64,000 nucleotides of DNA from assembly GCA_951640165.1 (NCBI GenBank), contig OX621251.1, positions 31,396,893 to 31,460,892 of the forward strand, in the 5' to 3' direction. Below are positions 27,101 to 33,048 of the stretch, piece by piece (the first letter of the stretch is position 1; every line of letters begins with the position of its first letter). This stretch comes from Pseudoips prasinana (lineage: Eukaryota > Arthropoda > Insecta > Lepidoptera > Nolidae). A program made the translations under genes and the position numbers. Under the pieces are notes generated by a model. That model worked only from the letters and a program-made list of their open reading frames with translations, searched no databases and was not told the origin of the DNA.

Positions 27101-30100
27101 TTTCTTCACATGATAACACCTACATAATAAATATAGTATTTCTAATTATAATTAAGGCATGCAGCCTATGTGTCTCTAGCCATTACTTTAATTGTAAGAA
27201 AAAAAAATTTTTTTTGATGTGATTTTTCTGCCGCACGTAAAACAGATTTCTGGCGTGGCGACGCATGCGCAATCGACTTTTTATTTTATCATTATGACAT
27301 ATTTAGTTCCTATCACTATATGTTCTTTTCTGCATATTACTTTTACAAAATAATGTCGATGTTTCACATCTGCCAGGCGTACCGTGACGGCTCACTTTTT
27401 TTTGTTTTGTAAGTGAATATTGTATTCTTATTGAGAAAATAATAGTCTTAAACCTAAAAAATTACTTTGTTTAATAATGAATAAGCTTTTCGCAGCGATT
27501 GTCCCTTTCTATTTCTTTATTGACGGTGATGAATATCAGATCATGGATGCTACTGGCTGCACCCCATTTCATTCCGCGGGGAAATCATCCGGGGGAGTAT
27601 CTACAAAGGAATAGGCAACATCTCTTTGAGTACTATAACCATCATACAGTCGCCAACCTGTCTGGCCAAACGTGGCGATTACGGCATATCCCCAAATGAA
27701 CACCGGACAGGTTGGAGTGGTAGGGTAGGGTTGCCTGAGTGGATTGCTGGCGTTTGAAGGAAGGGCACTGTAGGTCCTGCTGTAGCTCAGGTTGCCTAAA
27801 CGCGCTTGTGCGTGATGGGGAGGGGGGAGACATTCAGGCCCCTCCCGTCCCCGGGGAGTCTCAGACGCGCAGTGTACAGCGGGGGTACTGGCGAGATCGT
27901 TCACGAGTACCCAGAGCCCCCGCTACAGGCACTGTGAGGCTGGCTACCGTGGTGGTTTTAGTGGGTCGGCCCTACACAACGTGCGAATGGCATTTCCACC
28001 ACGTAAAAAAAAAAAGTTGGTAGGGTGATGGTATTCTTATATTCGCCGCCATCACCACACACCAATATACTTAATCTTCCCAAACGTTGAGTTAAACAAA
28101 TAGAGAAGCAAACCTCGTTATAGCGCGTCGCAAAAAGTGTAACCACCAGTCGACAGTGACGACGTAGTTTTGAAACCACTAAACATTTTAAAGTAAACAT
28201 AAGTATATCTATCTTACTTACACAGGTCGCAAGGGCTTCTTACTTTTTTTTAAACCAATTTATGGTCAAGGTGTATAGAGTTTTTGTAAATTGTGTAAAA
28301 TAAAGTGTTTTACTTATTATCGATAGTTTCAGTTAGTATCATATCTCTATTCGAAAGTTAATCATAGGTGCGCTTCGAGGAATAAAAAGTTAATATTTTG
28401 AATTGTTATCGGGATCGCTACTAAAAGGTGCGCTCCGAGGAATAAAAAAGGAGCGCCTCATTAGGTGTGCCTCAAAATAGCGCTTCGAAGAATACCTCGC
28501 TAAGATAAGACAAAGACAAAAACATAATCATATTTATTTATTATTTTTATTTTATTTATTTGATAACATGTGGAGTTGCTTACCATATAAAATTTTACCC
28601 AAATAATTATTGAAAATCAATTTTTTAAAGCTATTTTGTAATAATATTAATTCCCACCCGCACTTAATTTTCTGGCTGTTGCCAAATGTGCAGTAGCTAC
28701 GCATTGGCGCGGTAATTACTAATCTAGTAATTATATATCAATGTCACCAAAATTCTAAATAAAATTGAATCTGTGTGTATTTAGATCTAGTCAAAATCTA
28801 GCTCAAAGGAAGATAACATGTTGATGGATCAGAAACCAGACATCCTTGGCCCACTTGCACATAATTAAAATTAATAATAACAAGAAAATTACTAACCATG
28901 ATGTGATAATTGCATTAACATGAAATCAATAAAAGGAATATAAATGTAGTGTTCAAAAATAAACTTTATTCTACCAATAAAAAGGGTCTATGTTAGTACA
29001 ACAATATTACACAACCTTTGAATGTTACTATTAAAGATTTATAGTCACATTCAAAAGGTTGTTATTATTAATAAAGAGGGTAAGGGGTAAACAACAGCCA
29101 AATAAATGTATACAACCTACTTTGTCTCGCTATATTTAGTATTTTATTACTTTATTTTCCACATCCTATTTACATAAAAATTCATAAAACATTTCATGTT
29201 AAAAAACTGATTGTAACAAAAGAATCTGCAAAAATTACCAAACTTCTTTTGGAATTATAATAAATTTAATAATACATGAAAATGTAATGATAGTTATGAA
29301 GAGGAAATAAATAAATGTTTCTTTATACTTTGAAAATATATTTCTATTTAATTTCATCCTGTTATATTGTTTGTCTTGATAATTTTCTATTTTGAACCAT
29401 ATTTTTGAGCTTACACAAGCAGCAATCATGCAAAACAAAAATATTGGGACTTTGCAGCTCTTAAGTTTGCATGTTTTATATTCAATAACAATTAAACACC
29501 AGTGTAAATAAATCTTTAGGCATGAATAACCCAACATCAATGATCAGGTAATTGAGTTTATATTTACCTAAACTTTAAGGCAATATGTAACACACAGCTA
29601 TAGGGACACCGCCTCAAAAATGCCAGAAAACAGATTTTATTATACTAATATTATAAAGGCGAAAGTTTGTGAGTGTGTGACTGTGTATGTTTGTTACTTC
29701 TTCACATATAAACGGCTGAAGCGATTTCAATAAAATTTGGTATGGAGTTCGCTGACACCCTAGATTAACACATAGGCTACAATTTCTAAAGTTTAACTTG
29801 GGTAAAACTGCGGGACACAGCTAGTAACTAATAAATACTAGCTTATCAACCACATCTTATTTAAAATTATAGCTTATTAAAATCGGTATAGTGGCATCTC
29901 AGAGGTGGTATTATCCACTCTATGTTACTCGATTATCAGATCTCTGTCATCACACTCATCACACATAGTGTATTATTTATTGAGATTAATCTATTGCAAC
30001 AAAGTCTTTCATTAGATACAAATCTTCACTTACTAATGCACCAACTGCACTCTGAAGCAAAGTGCATGTTTACAAATAGCTATTTGTATTGTAATTATCA

Positions 30101-33048
30101 GCCCTCAATATCCTACTATTCTACTAATATACTGATACTATACTGATAAACATATTTATATATTTTTAATACATACAAATTTTAGATAAATAACACCCAG
30201 AGACAGAACAAATAATTATGTTCATCACACAAAGAATTGTACTTGGCGGGGATTGAAACCATAACCTTTGGTTTAGCAGTCAAGGTCACTAATCACTACA
30301 CCAACAGGCCAGTCAAGGTTGAACCTTGGATGTGGGTTAGTCAATCTTGAAAAAAACAGGTTTAACAGATTTGGAAGGAAGATATACTCTGAAATCTATG
30401 CCCACACTGGAAATGTTAATCTCTGTATCTCAGGGGACTTTGCAAACATCCAATTTACACACACAATGGACAGCCAGACTCAGAACAACAATTTATAGGT
30501 CACAAATCAGGATCAAACCTAAAACATGCAGAGACATAGTAGCAAAGCAAATACCTTAATTTACTAATGGAAGATGTGCAACATGTGTTGATGGAGTGTG
30601 TGCGAGGCGAAGTTTTAAGGTCACAGTTACAGTTGCAATCAAATGACGTTGGTGCATGTAATACTTTATTGTCTACTCTGGGATCCAGACAATGCTATTC
30701 ATTGTATAAGATTTATGTACTGTCAATGAGTCCTAGTTTAAGTTAGATATATAGTACGTTGTCTAACAGAGGTGACATTGTCATTTATTATACAAAGCCT
30801 CCAAAAATAAATCAGATAAAAAAAAAATTACTAACTACTAACTTTACTTTTACTACGCCACACATGCAGTCAAATTGCAGAAAGCACAGGCGGGCATAAT
30901 TAATTTTAGGACAAGCCACATTATCAACATTTGATTTTGCCAATGTAGCCTATTTGTGGTATATTGACCAAATACTCTTTGATCAATAAATCAAATTACT
31001 TAACAAGCTTGGATAAAAAGAGTAAATATTTCATGGTGGGTAAACCAAAACTTCTGCCTGTAAGGTGTATTACATAGAAATAGTGTCCTGATGGGTGTAA
31101 TTATCTATATAATGTCCCAGGATATTATTATTATATTTTTACAGATATACTCAATACTCAATCATTTATTAATTCCAAAATGTATAACAGATGGTATAAT
31201 TTTATAATTATGTAACAATTATGGACCCTGTCAGGCACAGCATAGTAGAAGAGAGGAAGAAGGCTTTTTGTTAATAATGAAAAATTTTAGAATTTATGCT
31301 ATTTGTAAGAATTATTAAGTATGCCAAATTATAATTGAAAAATGTCAAGATTTAAAGCGAAAAGATTATCAAACTAATATAAGAATGTCAAGATCTATAG
31401 AATTATTTCTTTGAGTCCAAGTATTCTTTAACAGTATAATATTTTCTGTGATAAGAAAAGCTTTAGTTTTTTAATAAAAGTATTATCCTTTTATTCTTTT
31501 TTTAATTCTTCTGGAAGTTTATTATAGACTTTTATTGACATGACCAATGCGCTTGTTGAGTGCATAGATAGAAACAATTAAGTAAAAATCATATCAATTT
31601 TTGTTATATAGTTCGTCTGCTTTATGTCAATTAATCCCTGTGTCACAAGGTATTTTACAAACATATAATTGATGGACACAAAGTACAACCAGACTCAGAA
31701 CAACTTTTATTAGTTGTCCTGTGTGGGATTGAAACCCAGAACACAAAGTGACGATGCAACTATCTTAACCACTGTATCAAAAGTACAATATACAAGATAC
31801 AGAATCTTTGAATATGAAAGTAATGTTCCATGTTATCTATTTGTTCTTTCCAACTTCATGTTAATATTGAAATCTTCACTAATTGCCAAACATTTAAAAC
31901 ATTACTATTATCTTATCTCAGTTTGTTTTCACTTAATGTGTCTGTTACTCTTATCAACAAGACAGGTAACAGTTTGATTACAATTATAATTACTGCTAAA
32001 TAACATTTACAGTTACACCACAATAATGATTCTTTTTCCCAACTGATTGGAATATAATTTATAGCCATTAAAACCAGGGCACCATTTGAAACTATTCCCA
32101 TGAAAAAAAATTAGTAAAATTGGTTAAAAATACATACAAAATATTACTGCTTGTTTTTACATTTTATTTCCTTTTTTTTTGGGTATAAATGCCACTGAAC
32201 CTTATTATTATATAAAGCACAAGTGGAAATGGGCAGGCCATACTATCAGAGAAATAGACAAGAGGTCAAAATTAGTGATGTACACAGGCAACAGGAATAG
32301 AAAACACAGCCCACCACTCACATACTTATATAGATAATTACACCCAGACTCAAGACAAACAGACAATATGTTCATGCACACTAATATTTATCCTGAGTGG
32401 GAGTCGAACCCACAACATTTATATTAAATAGCTAAGATAGGGAAGGCCTTTCCCTTTCATATACTTCAGTAAATGCAGTATTGTCTACTGTTAAATGATT
32501 TGGAGTGATTTCTAAGCTCAATATTGTGGTTCATCCAACTCATTGGTTACCAGGAATAGATCACTTTTAGCCATAAGCTCACCTACTGCATTAACATTAC
32601 GGTTGTTTATTTTTCCGAGATGTAAATAATTTGACGCAAAAACTGTACCATTATTATTAGCATTAACATAATCCAACAACATCTGTTTACTAGTGTCAAC
32701 TACCTACATTTAAATACTACTGATAATCAACATTACAAGATTCCTGAGAAGTTTGATGTCTAAGGTAGGTAGTAATCAATATAAGGTAAGGAAATCCCGA
32801 CAGCTGGTAAAAGGTAAAAAACTTACCTCACACCTCAGCCTCTGAATGTTTGCTTTTTTTCTGTCATACCAGTACACCAGTCCAACGTTGGTCCCGAGAG
32901 CTATATATTCACTCACGACATCCACACAAGTTAAACATAGTTCATTAGAAAATATACCAGTCTGTATCCGAGGAGGAATTAAATTCAAAATATGTGAACA
33001 AGGGGCCCATTCTCTCACGAACCCTTCTTCAGCACCCGACACTTCCAT
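2999..33048 (-). CDS. Tecpr2: TECPR2-like tectonin/WD40 beta-propeller protein, N-terminal seven exons (gene continues past the left edge)
   Basis: A split minus-strand gene. Exons run 33048-32827, 26985-26822, 22017-21894, 19466-19303, 17218-17083, 12135-11936 and 3102-2999, together about 371 codons. All junctions keep frame (phases 0, 2, 0, 2, 0, 2, 1). The product resembles the N-terminal WD40 propeller of TECPR2, an LC3/GABARAP-binding autophagy and ER-exit protein. Matching landmarks, in order, are [80 protein letters not shown] and [16 protein letters not shown]. The linker and C-terminal tectonin repeats expected of the family were not found here and should lie beyond base 1. Introns are 4-9 kb and full of transposons. 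Exon 4 is tandemly multiplied into the following intron. The family assignment is from memory of the human protein, made at the level of ordered motifs. Confidence 0.85.
3258..3440 (-). mobile_element. tRNA-headed SINE, family C
   Basis: Reverse orientation. The B box-like GGGATTCGAACCCGAGAC lies at about 3370-3387 and the A box-like ACTACCCCACACGTGC at the end. The body (GTACTTTACAAACATATAAT, ACATCCAGACTCAGAACAAA) recurs at 40499, 52900 and 59800. Confidence 0.65.
3457..3612 (+). repeat. LTR-like direct repeat, left copy (156 bp)
   Basis: Starts TGTGGGAGAAATTAAG and ends AAGTGACATT. Only two mismatches to 6919-7074 were seen. It flanks decayed gypsy-type pol sequence, so the pair is read as LTR remnants. 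Confidence 0.7.
3613..4900 (+). mobile_element. Ty3/gypsy pol remnants (protease tail, integrase tail), interrupted
   Basis: Just after the left repeat a frame reads [12 protein letters not shown], like a retroviral-type aspartic protease tail. After the insertion at 3841-4255, a frame at 4277-4474 ([20 protein letters not shown]) is homologous to the integrase end at 5600-5740. At 4540-4660, [20 protein letters not shown] resembles the C-terminal integrase module of gypsy elements. Stops and frameshifts are frequent, so this is a fossil. Confidence 0.55.
3841..4255 (-). mobile_element. RTE-like non-LTR 3' fragment
   Basis: Reverse complement of the sequence at 20600-21010: GGAGGCC..GTCCA, the CGAACCGG..GCGGCCC block and TGGGCC...AGGCTCAAGGTCACC. 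It ends in a short (ATG)n tail at 3841-3855. It is inserted in the gypsy remnant. Family: RTE-like retrotransposons with a conserved C-terminal '[12 protein letters not shown]' tail. Confidence 0.6.
5005..5260 (+). repeat. Tandem array of ~39-bp dyad units (array 1)
   Basis: About seven units built on TTGAAAGCTCCGCGCTTTG followed by TGCTTGTGACAGTTGAGCA. Each core is an imperfect dyad (AAAGC...GCTTT). The array follows a gypsy pol 3' end and precedes the integrase fragment at 5295. Confidence 0.85.
5295..5741 (+). pseudogene. Ty3/gypsy integrase core fragment
   Basis: 148 codons containing an rve integrase core. VIVDAFSKF carries the first catalytic Asp, [12 protein letters not shown] the second and [14 protein letters not shown] the Glu, with roughly D-D35E spacing. 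The N-terminal zinc finger, reverse transcriptase and RNase H are absent. A frameshift near 5740 is followed by a short pol tail (to the TAG at 5883-5885). Retained by an LTR-retrotransposon fossil; not a host gene. Confidence 0.75.
6125..6840 (+). repeat. Tandem array of dyad units (array 2)
   Basis: About 16 units with core CTGAAAGCTTCAACGCTTTG and spacer GCTGTGTGTTGCAGTTTATG. The central units are 39 bp, so all frames stay open and chance ORFs result. The first units carry a longer spacer (GTAAGGTTGGGCTCATC). Same core dyad as array 1, also between a pol 3' end and the right LTR-like repeat. Confidence 0.85.
6919..7074 (+). repeat. LTR-like direct repeat, right copy (156 bp)
   Basis: Near-identical to 3457-3612. 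It is followed by ATTAGTGTGTTAGCGACACGACACAATTGGC, where CACA|ATTGGC may be the true LTR end and primer site. A short frame [20 protein letters not shown] then starts at 7156. Possibly the start of a gag frame. Confidence 0.65.
7382..7858 (+). CDS. Non-LTR ORF1 C-terminal part (possible SGNH/esterase-like domain)
   Basis: 158 codons in frame with the longer ORF1 of the copy at 61040-61744. Segments [12 protein letters not shown] and a later FLDTNSF pattern resemble SGNH-hydrolase blocks known in ORF1 of CR1/L2-type elements, but the catalytic residues cannot be confirmed. The N-terminus is missing through 5' truncation. Its TAA is separated from the ORF2 ATG by only two bases (TAAGCATG), suggesting stop-start reinitiation. 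Confidence 0.6.
   Translation: MPGLHYKDIIHKLIQNKHSAKSCITLIVGNCKNLKKKDITDSFTEMLELDCNKIILCAFPYVSNVPDSTNNYIHKLNMHLQFLVSHYSDKFIFLDTNSFIDSCRVTMSTVTVSRKFLNILASLVAAHINSVISSMMKSLFIPSFSNVIKINLVSSLNM
7861..10758 (+). CDS. Non-LTR ORF2: endonuclease-reverse transcriptase (965 aa, intact)
   Basis: Nicks target DNA and primes reverse transcription of the element's RNA. The N-terminal ~230 residues are an apurinic-type endonuclease ([36 protein letters not shown]). The central RT has IIPIFKAG...[63 protein letters not shown] and the catalytic [10 protein letters not shown]-terminal tail follows [20 protein letters not shown]. No RNase H was seen. The frame has no stop, so this is a young insertion, though the 5' truncation probably leaves it without a promoter. 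The clade could be CR1, Daphne or Jockey-like; not resolved by eye. Confidence 0.9.
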   Translation: MTIEKCDNFLILSHQNINRFSGKILDIELFNEKYEIDILCFTETWLKAHKMAFSVCGYRVASFYNRVSAEGGGVLILLRDQIKFKERKDICQLSIERVCEVACVETQFYCIICVYRPPASDLKLFTATIEDILRKIKSKKKILVCGDFNMNILANSPEINIFLSVFRSFNLKCLFSEATRVTPTSATCIDNIITNFDVSEKCLVAGVRSDHKCQIVKIKNEININKQKNCFRPLTKSNLGKFSNNLENSLCHLLPNKSKPNDMYATLFHCICKEFNKACKIKNITVDCNKIKFSSWATQGIRLSRDFLYELYDRRSYNPDVNFINYVRNYSKNFKKVCIQAKSLYIRDKIKKSDNKIKSAWQIINTETGKSRSRDQTLVLNIGDELVSDKLTIANFLAAFFANIPVDITKCLASSPDVAELFLNQSVKQTVPNFSFKSVKSDDIIKAFKSIKRKGTEDLWGLSVKAIESIILNIATILAAIFNGCISDGVFPDLMKISKIIPIFKAGCSKNATNYRPISILPALSKIFEKLMLSQMLSHFNVNEILHNKQFGFIRGRSTQDAGCTLIRSILEAWEGSQDALGVFCDLSKAFDCVDHRTLVVKLKYYGISGTSLDLVMSYLSGRQQMVSIGGATSARHPVKMGVPQGSILGPFLFLVYINDLPYLVEKVSDIVLFADDTSLIFKVNRKDKDLIEHNKTLSFISEWFSANNLLLNAGKTKCIRFSLPNVTQIVPTVALNAKILDLVPSTVFLGLTLYSKLQWGPQIEKLAGKLSSASYAVWKIRQLSDEQTARLVYFAYFHSIMSYGILLWGSAADIGTIFVLQKRAVRAIYGLGSRDSLRNLFKEINILTVPSEYIYQNIMFVRKNIHNYKKKSELHNINTRNKNKLAMPGFRVSKTNKSFLGNCIRFYNKLPTQITDLPDTSFKTHIKRILMARGYYTTKEYIDDKDVWLSLPTCTLLAGDLVAI
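11460..11535 (-). mobile_element. SINE fragment, family A head
   Basis: Reverse copy of the tRNA-like head and adjacent body: CATGTTCATGCACACAGATA, CTGTCCTGGGTGGGAATCGA and ACCCACGACCT. It matches 43622, 50245 and 26600. Confidence 0.55.
11655..11745 (+). mobile_element. SINE 3' fragment, family C
   Basis: GGTCTGGATGTAATTTGTGTCC to CGCAGGGATTAGATTCCGA matches the 3' body of the SINE at 40499-40680. The head is missing. Confidence 0.55.
11936..12135 (-). CDS. Tecpr2: TECPR2-like exon 6
   Basis: 200 bp between acceptor TCTTTCGCAG and donor GTAATT. It encodes [18 protein letters not shown] and then [20 protein letters not shown] and [18 protein letters not shown]. This fits the TECPR2 stretch where a histidine-rich linker returns to a blade ('SWNEYSIYLLD'). 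Ends in phase 2. Confidence 0.85.
12413..13138 (+). pseudogene. Endonuclease domain of non-LTR element 2
   Basis: 241 codons covering the whole endonuclease fold, from the first QN motif to SDH. The downstream reading frame is lost, so the RT is not fused. See the element entry for motifs. Confidence 0.75.
13466..14263 (+). pseudogene. Reverse transcriptase part 1 of non-LTR element 2
   Basis: 265 codons of linker and RT blocks 1-4, ending in an A-rich slip (A9 at 14227-14235) just after the first catalytic Asp block. The run marks a probable frameshift site. Confidence 0.75.
14467..15213 (+). pseudogene. Reverse transcriptase part 2 of non-LTR element 2
   Basis: 248 codons starting at the catalytic FADD block and covering the thumb and C-terminal tail ([23 protein letters not shown]). 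Same order as ORF2 of copy 1 but only distantly similar. Confidence 0.75.
15602..16864 (+). mobile_element. mariner transposon, near full length (1263 bp), flanked by TA
   Basis: The ends are imperfect inverted repeats: CATTCAGTCAAAAAAGTATC after TA at 15600-15601, and the complement of CTCTGTCATGAAAGTACCGG before TA at 16865-16866. Length and TA flanks are typical of mariner. Both ends recur in the 230-bp element at 49394-49623. Confidence 0.85.
15789..16774 (+). pseudogene. Defective mariner transposase (D,D34D)
   Basis: The open middle part (15884-16663) carries a helix-turn-helix-like region ([20 protein letters not shown]) and the catalytic blocks [16 protein letters not shown] and [12 protein letters not shown], where the three Asp lie. 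The frame is broken early (shift after the first seven codons, then a TAA near 15898) and again near 16640, where FNR-stop interrupts the C-terminus. It is inactive as read. Confidence 0.85.
17083..17218 (-). CDS. Tecpr2: TECPR2-like exon 5
   Basis: 136 bp between acceptor TGTTATTCCAG and donor GTAACG. Its frame continues from exon 4 as [11 protein letters not shown] and contains [19 protein letters not shown], the counterpart of the TECPR2 'ASRPGLRLWKAD' segment. Strikingly GC-rich compared with exons 2-4 and the flanking introns. Ends in phase 0. Confidence 0.87.
17380..17680 (-). mobile_element. SINE-like dispersed repeat (family F)
   Basis: GAGAGGTAGGTAGGGCACAG, TCGCTCAAAGAGCAGCCCGA and TTACAGAAGACATTCCTTAA match 42170-42345 and, inverted, 24580-24790. 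Boundaries approximate. Confidence 0.5.
17680..18060 (-). mobile_element. RTE-like non-LTR C-terminal fragment (family G)
   Basis: A minus-strand frame (18018-17686) reads [13 protein letters not shown] and then [37 protein letters not shown] and [17 protein letters not shown], the conserved tail of an RTE-like ORF, ending in a CATA-type simple tail. Further copies are at 25235-25380, 26030-26220 and 37970-38225. The adjoining 17960-18060 block (GGCCGGCAACGCACCCGCGA) is shared with 42355-42470. Confidence 0.65.
18061..18654. other. TECPR2-like intron 4 sequence, no feature recognised
   Basis: AT-rich intron sequence downstream of the exon-4 array. No repeat termini or conserved coding seen. 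Confidence 0.4.
18655..19400 (-). repeat. About six tandem ~135-bp units of TECPR2-like exon 4 3' half plus splice donor
   Basis: The block CCGAGCTGGTTGACG occurs at 19321, 19186, 19051, 18917 and 18775 (spacings 135, 135, 134, 142), with a degenerate partial unit near 18655-18720. On the minus strand each unit is ~94 bp of coding exon 4 (from GTTACTGGTGTCTAGC), then GTAAGG and ~40 bp of intron. Three of the four complete downstream copies keep GTAAGG. The unit at 19186 has GAAAGG and so has lost its donor. The unit at 18775 gained a 7-bp TACATGC duplication. Confidence 0.85.
19303..19466 (-). CDS. Tecpr2: TECPR2-like exon 4 (first unit of a tandem exon/intron array)
   Basis: 164 bp between acceptor GTTCTGTTCCAG and donor GTAAGG. 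It begins [20 protein letters not shown] and continues with [13 protein letters not shown] and [11 protein letters not shown], matching the TECPR2 segment with IVQLDYSQKVLLIS. Ends in phase 2 and joins exon 5 in frame. The last ~94 bp and the donor are repeated about five more times in the following intron (18655-19302). This is the only unit with the 5' exon half and a polypyrimidine acceptor. Confidence 0.83.
19467..20212. other. TECPR2-like intron 3 sequence with an old SINE remnant
   Basis: Mostly AT-rich unique DNA. At 19905-20040, GATCCCCACCCAGAACAAAT and a later CAGGCTCTGCCTAGTTTGTC resemble the body of the tRNA-headed SINEs (compare 43622), strongly decayed. Confidence 0.4.
20213..20351 (+). 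mobile_element. 139-bp MITE (family TACAGACGCCAGCA), copy 1
   Basis: Inverted termini TACAGACGCCAGCA...TGCTGGCGTCTGTA extend inward through an imperfect repeat (ACCCCAATCTGTC / GACAGATTGGGGT). A second copy of exactly the same length is at 50010-50148 in the SPP gene. Non-coding. Confidence 0.8.
20600..21012 (+). mobile_element. RTE-like non-LTR 3' fragment with (GATGAT)n tail
   Basis: The frame at 20614-20988 encodes an RTE-like C-terminus: [52 protein letters not shown]. It ends in GATGATGATGAT. The best preserved of several copies (3841-4255, 25625-25930, 41930-42165, 52690-52860). Confidence 0.75.
21080..21490 (-). mobile_element. SINE, family D
   Basis: Reverse copy of 39163-39490. The head TGACCTGGGAATTGAACCCA, the GGACCTCATTATCTGCGGTT block and TAGCCACGGCCGCCAGTCTC at the other end are shared. 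Confidence 0.65.
21605..21850 (+). mobile_element. Helitron-like element, family H2
   Basis: Ends AACCGCGGGGCAAAGCTAGT, like H1, but has a different body (GTCCGGGCTAAACTCAAAAAG, GAGGTCGGGTCAACATATAG). An inverted copy is at 44218-44537. It lies directly downstream of TECPR2-like exon 3. Confidence 0.55.
21894..22017 (-). CDS. Tecpr2: TECPR2-like exon 3
   Basis: 124 bp between a CTTATCGCAG acceptor and a GTAAGTTA donor. It encodes the [20 protein letters not shown] blade followed by [15 protein letters not shown], closely matching the HKNSITALAWSPNG...FSGD segment of TECPR2. Restores phase 0. Confidence 0.88.
22756..23079. mobile_element. TIR element (~324 bp, hAT-like inner termini)
   Basis: Perfect 31-bp inverted termini running from CATGTTATAGTCCTGTCAGT to the GCGGATTTGC block, with the mirror at 23049-23079. 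The inner part CAGTGGCGGATTTGC looks hAT-like, but no 8-bp direct duplication is visible outside. Non-coding. Confidence 0.75.
23090..23330 (-). mobile_element. SINE, family B
   Basis: Reverse copy of 49138-49388. The tRNA-like head (ACCGGGATTCGACCACCAGC, CTACCAACTAGGCTACGGTG) is at the right end. A short GATA microsatellite follows at 23324-23362. Confidence 0.7.
23363..24119. other. TECPR2-like intron 2 sequence, repeat-like patch
   Basis: 23440-23620 (CCACGCTTGGCAGACAGGTTGGC, ACGCTGCTTCAGCG, GGGCCTCTGGTAGG) looks like a fragment of a retroelement 5' region, compare 27600-27700 and 49650-49750. The rest is AT-rich with nothing recognised. Confidence 0.35.
24120..24385 (+). mobile_element. 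Non-LTR 3' fragment with (GAT)n tail
   Basis: GGCCCCGGAAGAGTAACAGGA, CCCGTGGGTGTCATAAAAGG and CGACTAAGGGATA precede GGGAGGCCTATGTCCAGCAG and a (GATGATGAT) tail. The last block is shared with the RTE-like tails at 20950 and 42130. Confidence 0.5.
24560..24800 (+). mobile_element. SINE-like repeat, family F (inverted to 42170)
   Basis: Reverse complement of the 42170-42360 block (AACAAGTGTTGCTGACCC, ACTCACACGCAGAAACACAAC, GGTGGAGGTACTTCCCC, GCGAATCAACGCTGTGCCCT). Confidence 0.55.
25235..25420 (-). mobile_element. RTE-like family G fragment ending in a foldback
   Basis: Matches 17680-17880. It ends at a short perfect inverted repeat (25356-25371 and 25379-25394, CCTTGCCGGTTTAGGG and its complement, 7-nt loop), so the fragment folds back on itself. 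Confidence 0.55.
25625..25930 (+). mobile_element. RTE-like 3' fragment, decayed
   Basis: [20 protein letters not shown] and LKWQWAIQ are diverged from the copy at 20614. Several frame breaks follow. Confidence 0.55.
26030..26225 (+). mobile_element. RTE-like family G fragment
   Basis: [20 protein letters not shown] and ACMKNIMSV match the minus-strand copies at 17686-18018 and 37979-38224. One frameshift near 26130. Confidence 0.6.
26490..26720 (-). mobile_element. SINE, family A
   Basis: Reverse orientation. TAATAATATCCTGGGACATT, CATCTGATCCCAAGATTG, ACATACTTATATATACACCC and the head GTGGGCTTCGAAATAG...CCAACCACGCCAAC are shared with 43622, 50245 and 52130. Confidence 0.65.
26822..26985 (-). 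CDS. Tecpr2: TECPR2-like exon 2
   Basis: 164 bp between a TTTTATAG acceptor and a GTAAGTG donor. It encodes [20 protein letters not shown] and then a [15 protein letters not shown] blade, like TECPR2 'VKLLS...AAGTASGRVAVFQL'. Ends in phase 2. Confidence 0.88.
27545..28060. mobile_element. GC-rich repeat-like block, probably retroelement-derived
   Basis: A GC-rich island in an AT-rich intron, with short frames on both strands. GCAACATCTCTTTGAGTAC and GTCGCCAACCTGTCTGGCC resemble fragments at 23480 and 49660. No RT or endonuclease motif visible; identity uncertain. Confidence 0.35.
28061..29640. other. TECPR2-like intron 1 sequence
   Basis: AT-rich. At 28368-28500 a short motif GGTGCGCTYCGAGGAATAAAAA occurs three times, the last decayed. 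An inverted pair around ACAACCTTTGAATG/CATTCAAAAGGTTGT lies at 29010-29060. No gene seen. Confidence 0.4.
29641..29824 (+). mobile_element. Helitron-like H1 copy
   Basis: TATACTAATATTATAAAGGC to GGGACACAGCTAG then T. Full-length match to 869-1050. Confidence 0.6.
30170..30560 (-). mobile_element. Two decayed tRNA-headed SINEs in series
   Basis: 30170-30320 has a head with GGCGGGGATTGAAACCATAA and CACTACACCAACAGGCC. 30390-30560 resembles family C (GGGGACTTTGCAAACATCC, GACAGCCAGACTCAGAAC). Both inverted and diverged. Confidence 0.5.
30561..31630. other. TECPR2-like intron 1, no feature recognised
   Basis: AT-rich. A fragment at 30570-30740 (TGCAACATGTGTTGATGGAG) could be a retroelement tail, but this is not supported by clear motifs. 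Confidence 0.35.
31640..31790 (-). mobile_element. SINE, family C, decayed
   Basis: TGTGTCACAAGGTATTTTAC, ACAACCAGACTCAGAACAAC and GTGGGATTGAAACCCAGAAC follow the order of 3258-3440. Confidence 0.55.
32320..32430 (-). mobile_element. SINE, family A, partial
   Basis: ACTTATATAGATAATTACACCC and TGAGTGGGAGTCGAACCCAC match the family A head and body, inverted. Confidence 0.55.
32827..33048 (-). CDS. Tecpr2: TECPR2-like exon 1 (start codon)
   Basis: 74 codons from ATG at 33048. An in-frame TAG lies four codons upstream, so this is the first Met of the frame. It carries the conserved [16 protein letters not shown] and [16 protein letters not shown] segments of the first WD blade. The 5' splice site is GAG|GTAAGT (plus-strand ACTTAC at 32821-32826), phase 0. 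Confidence 0.88.
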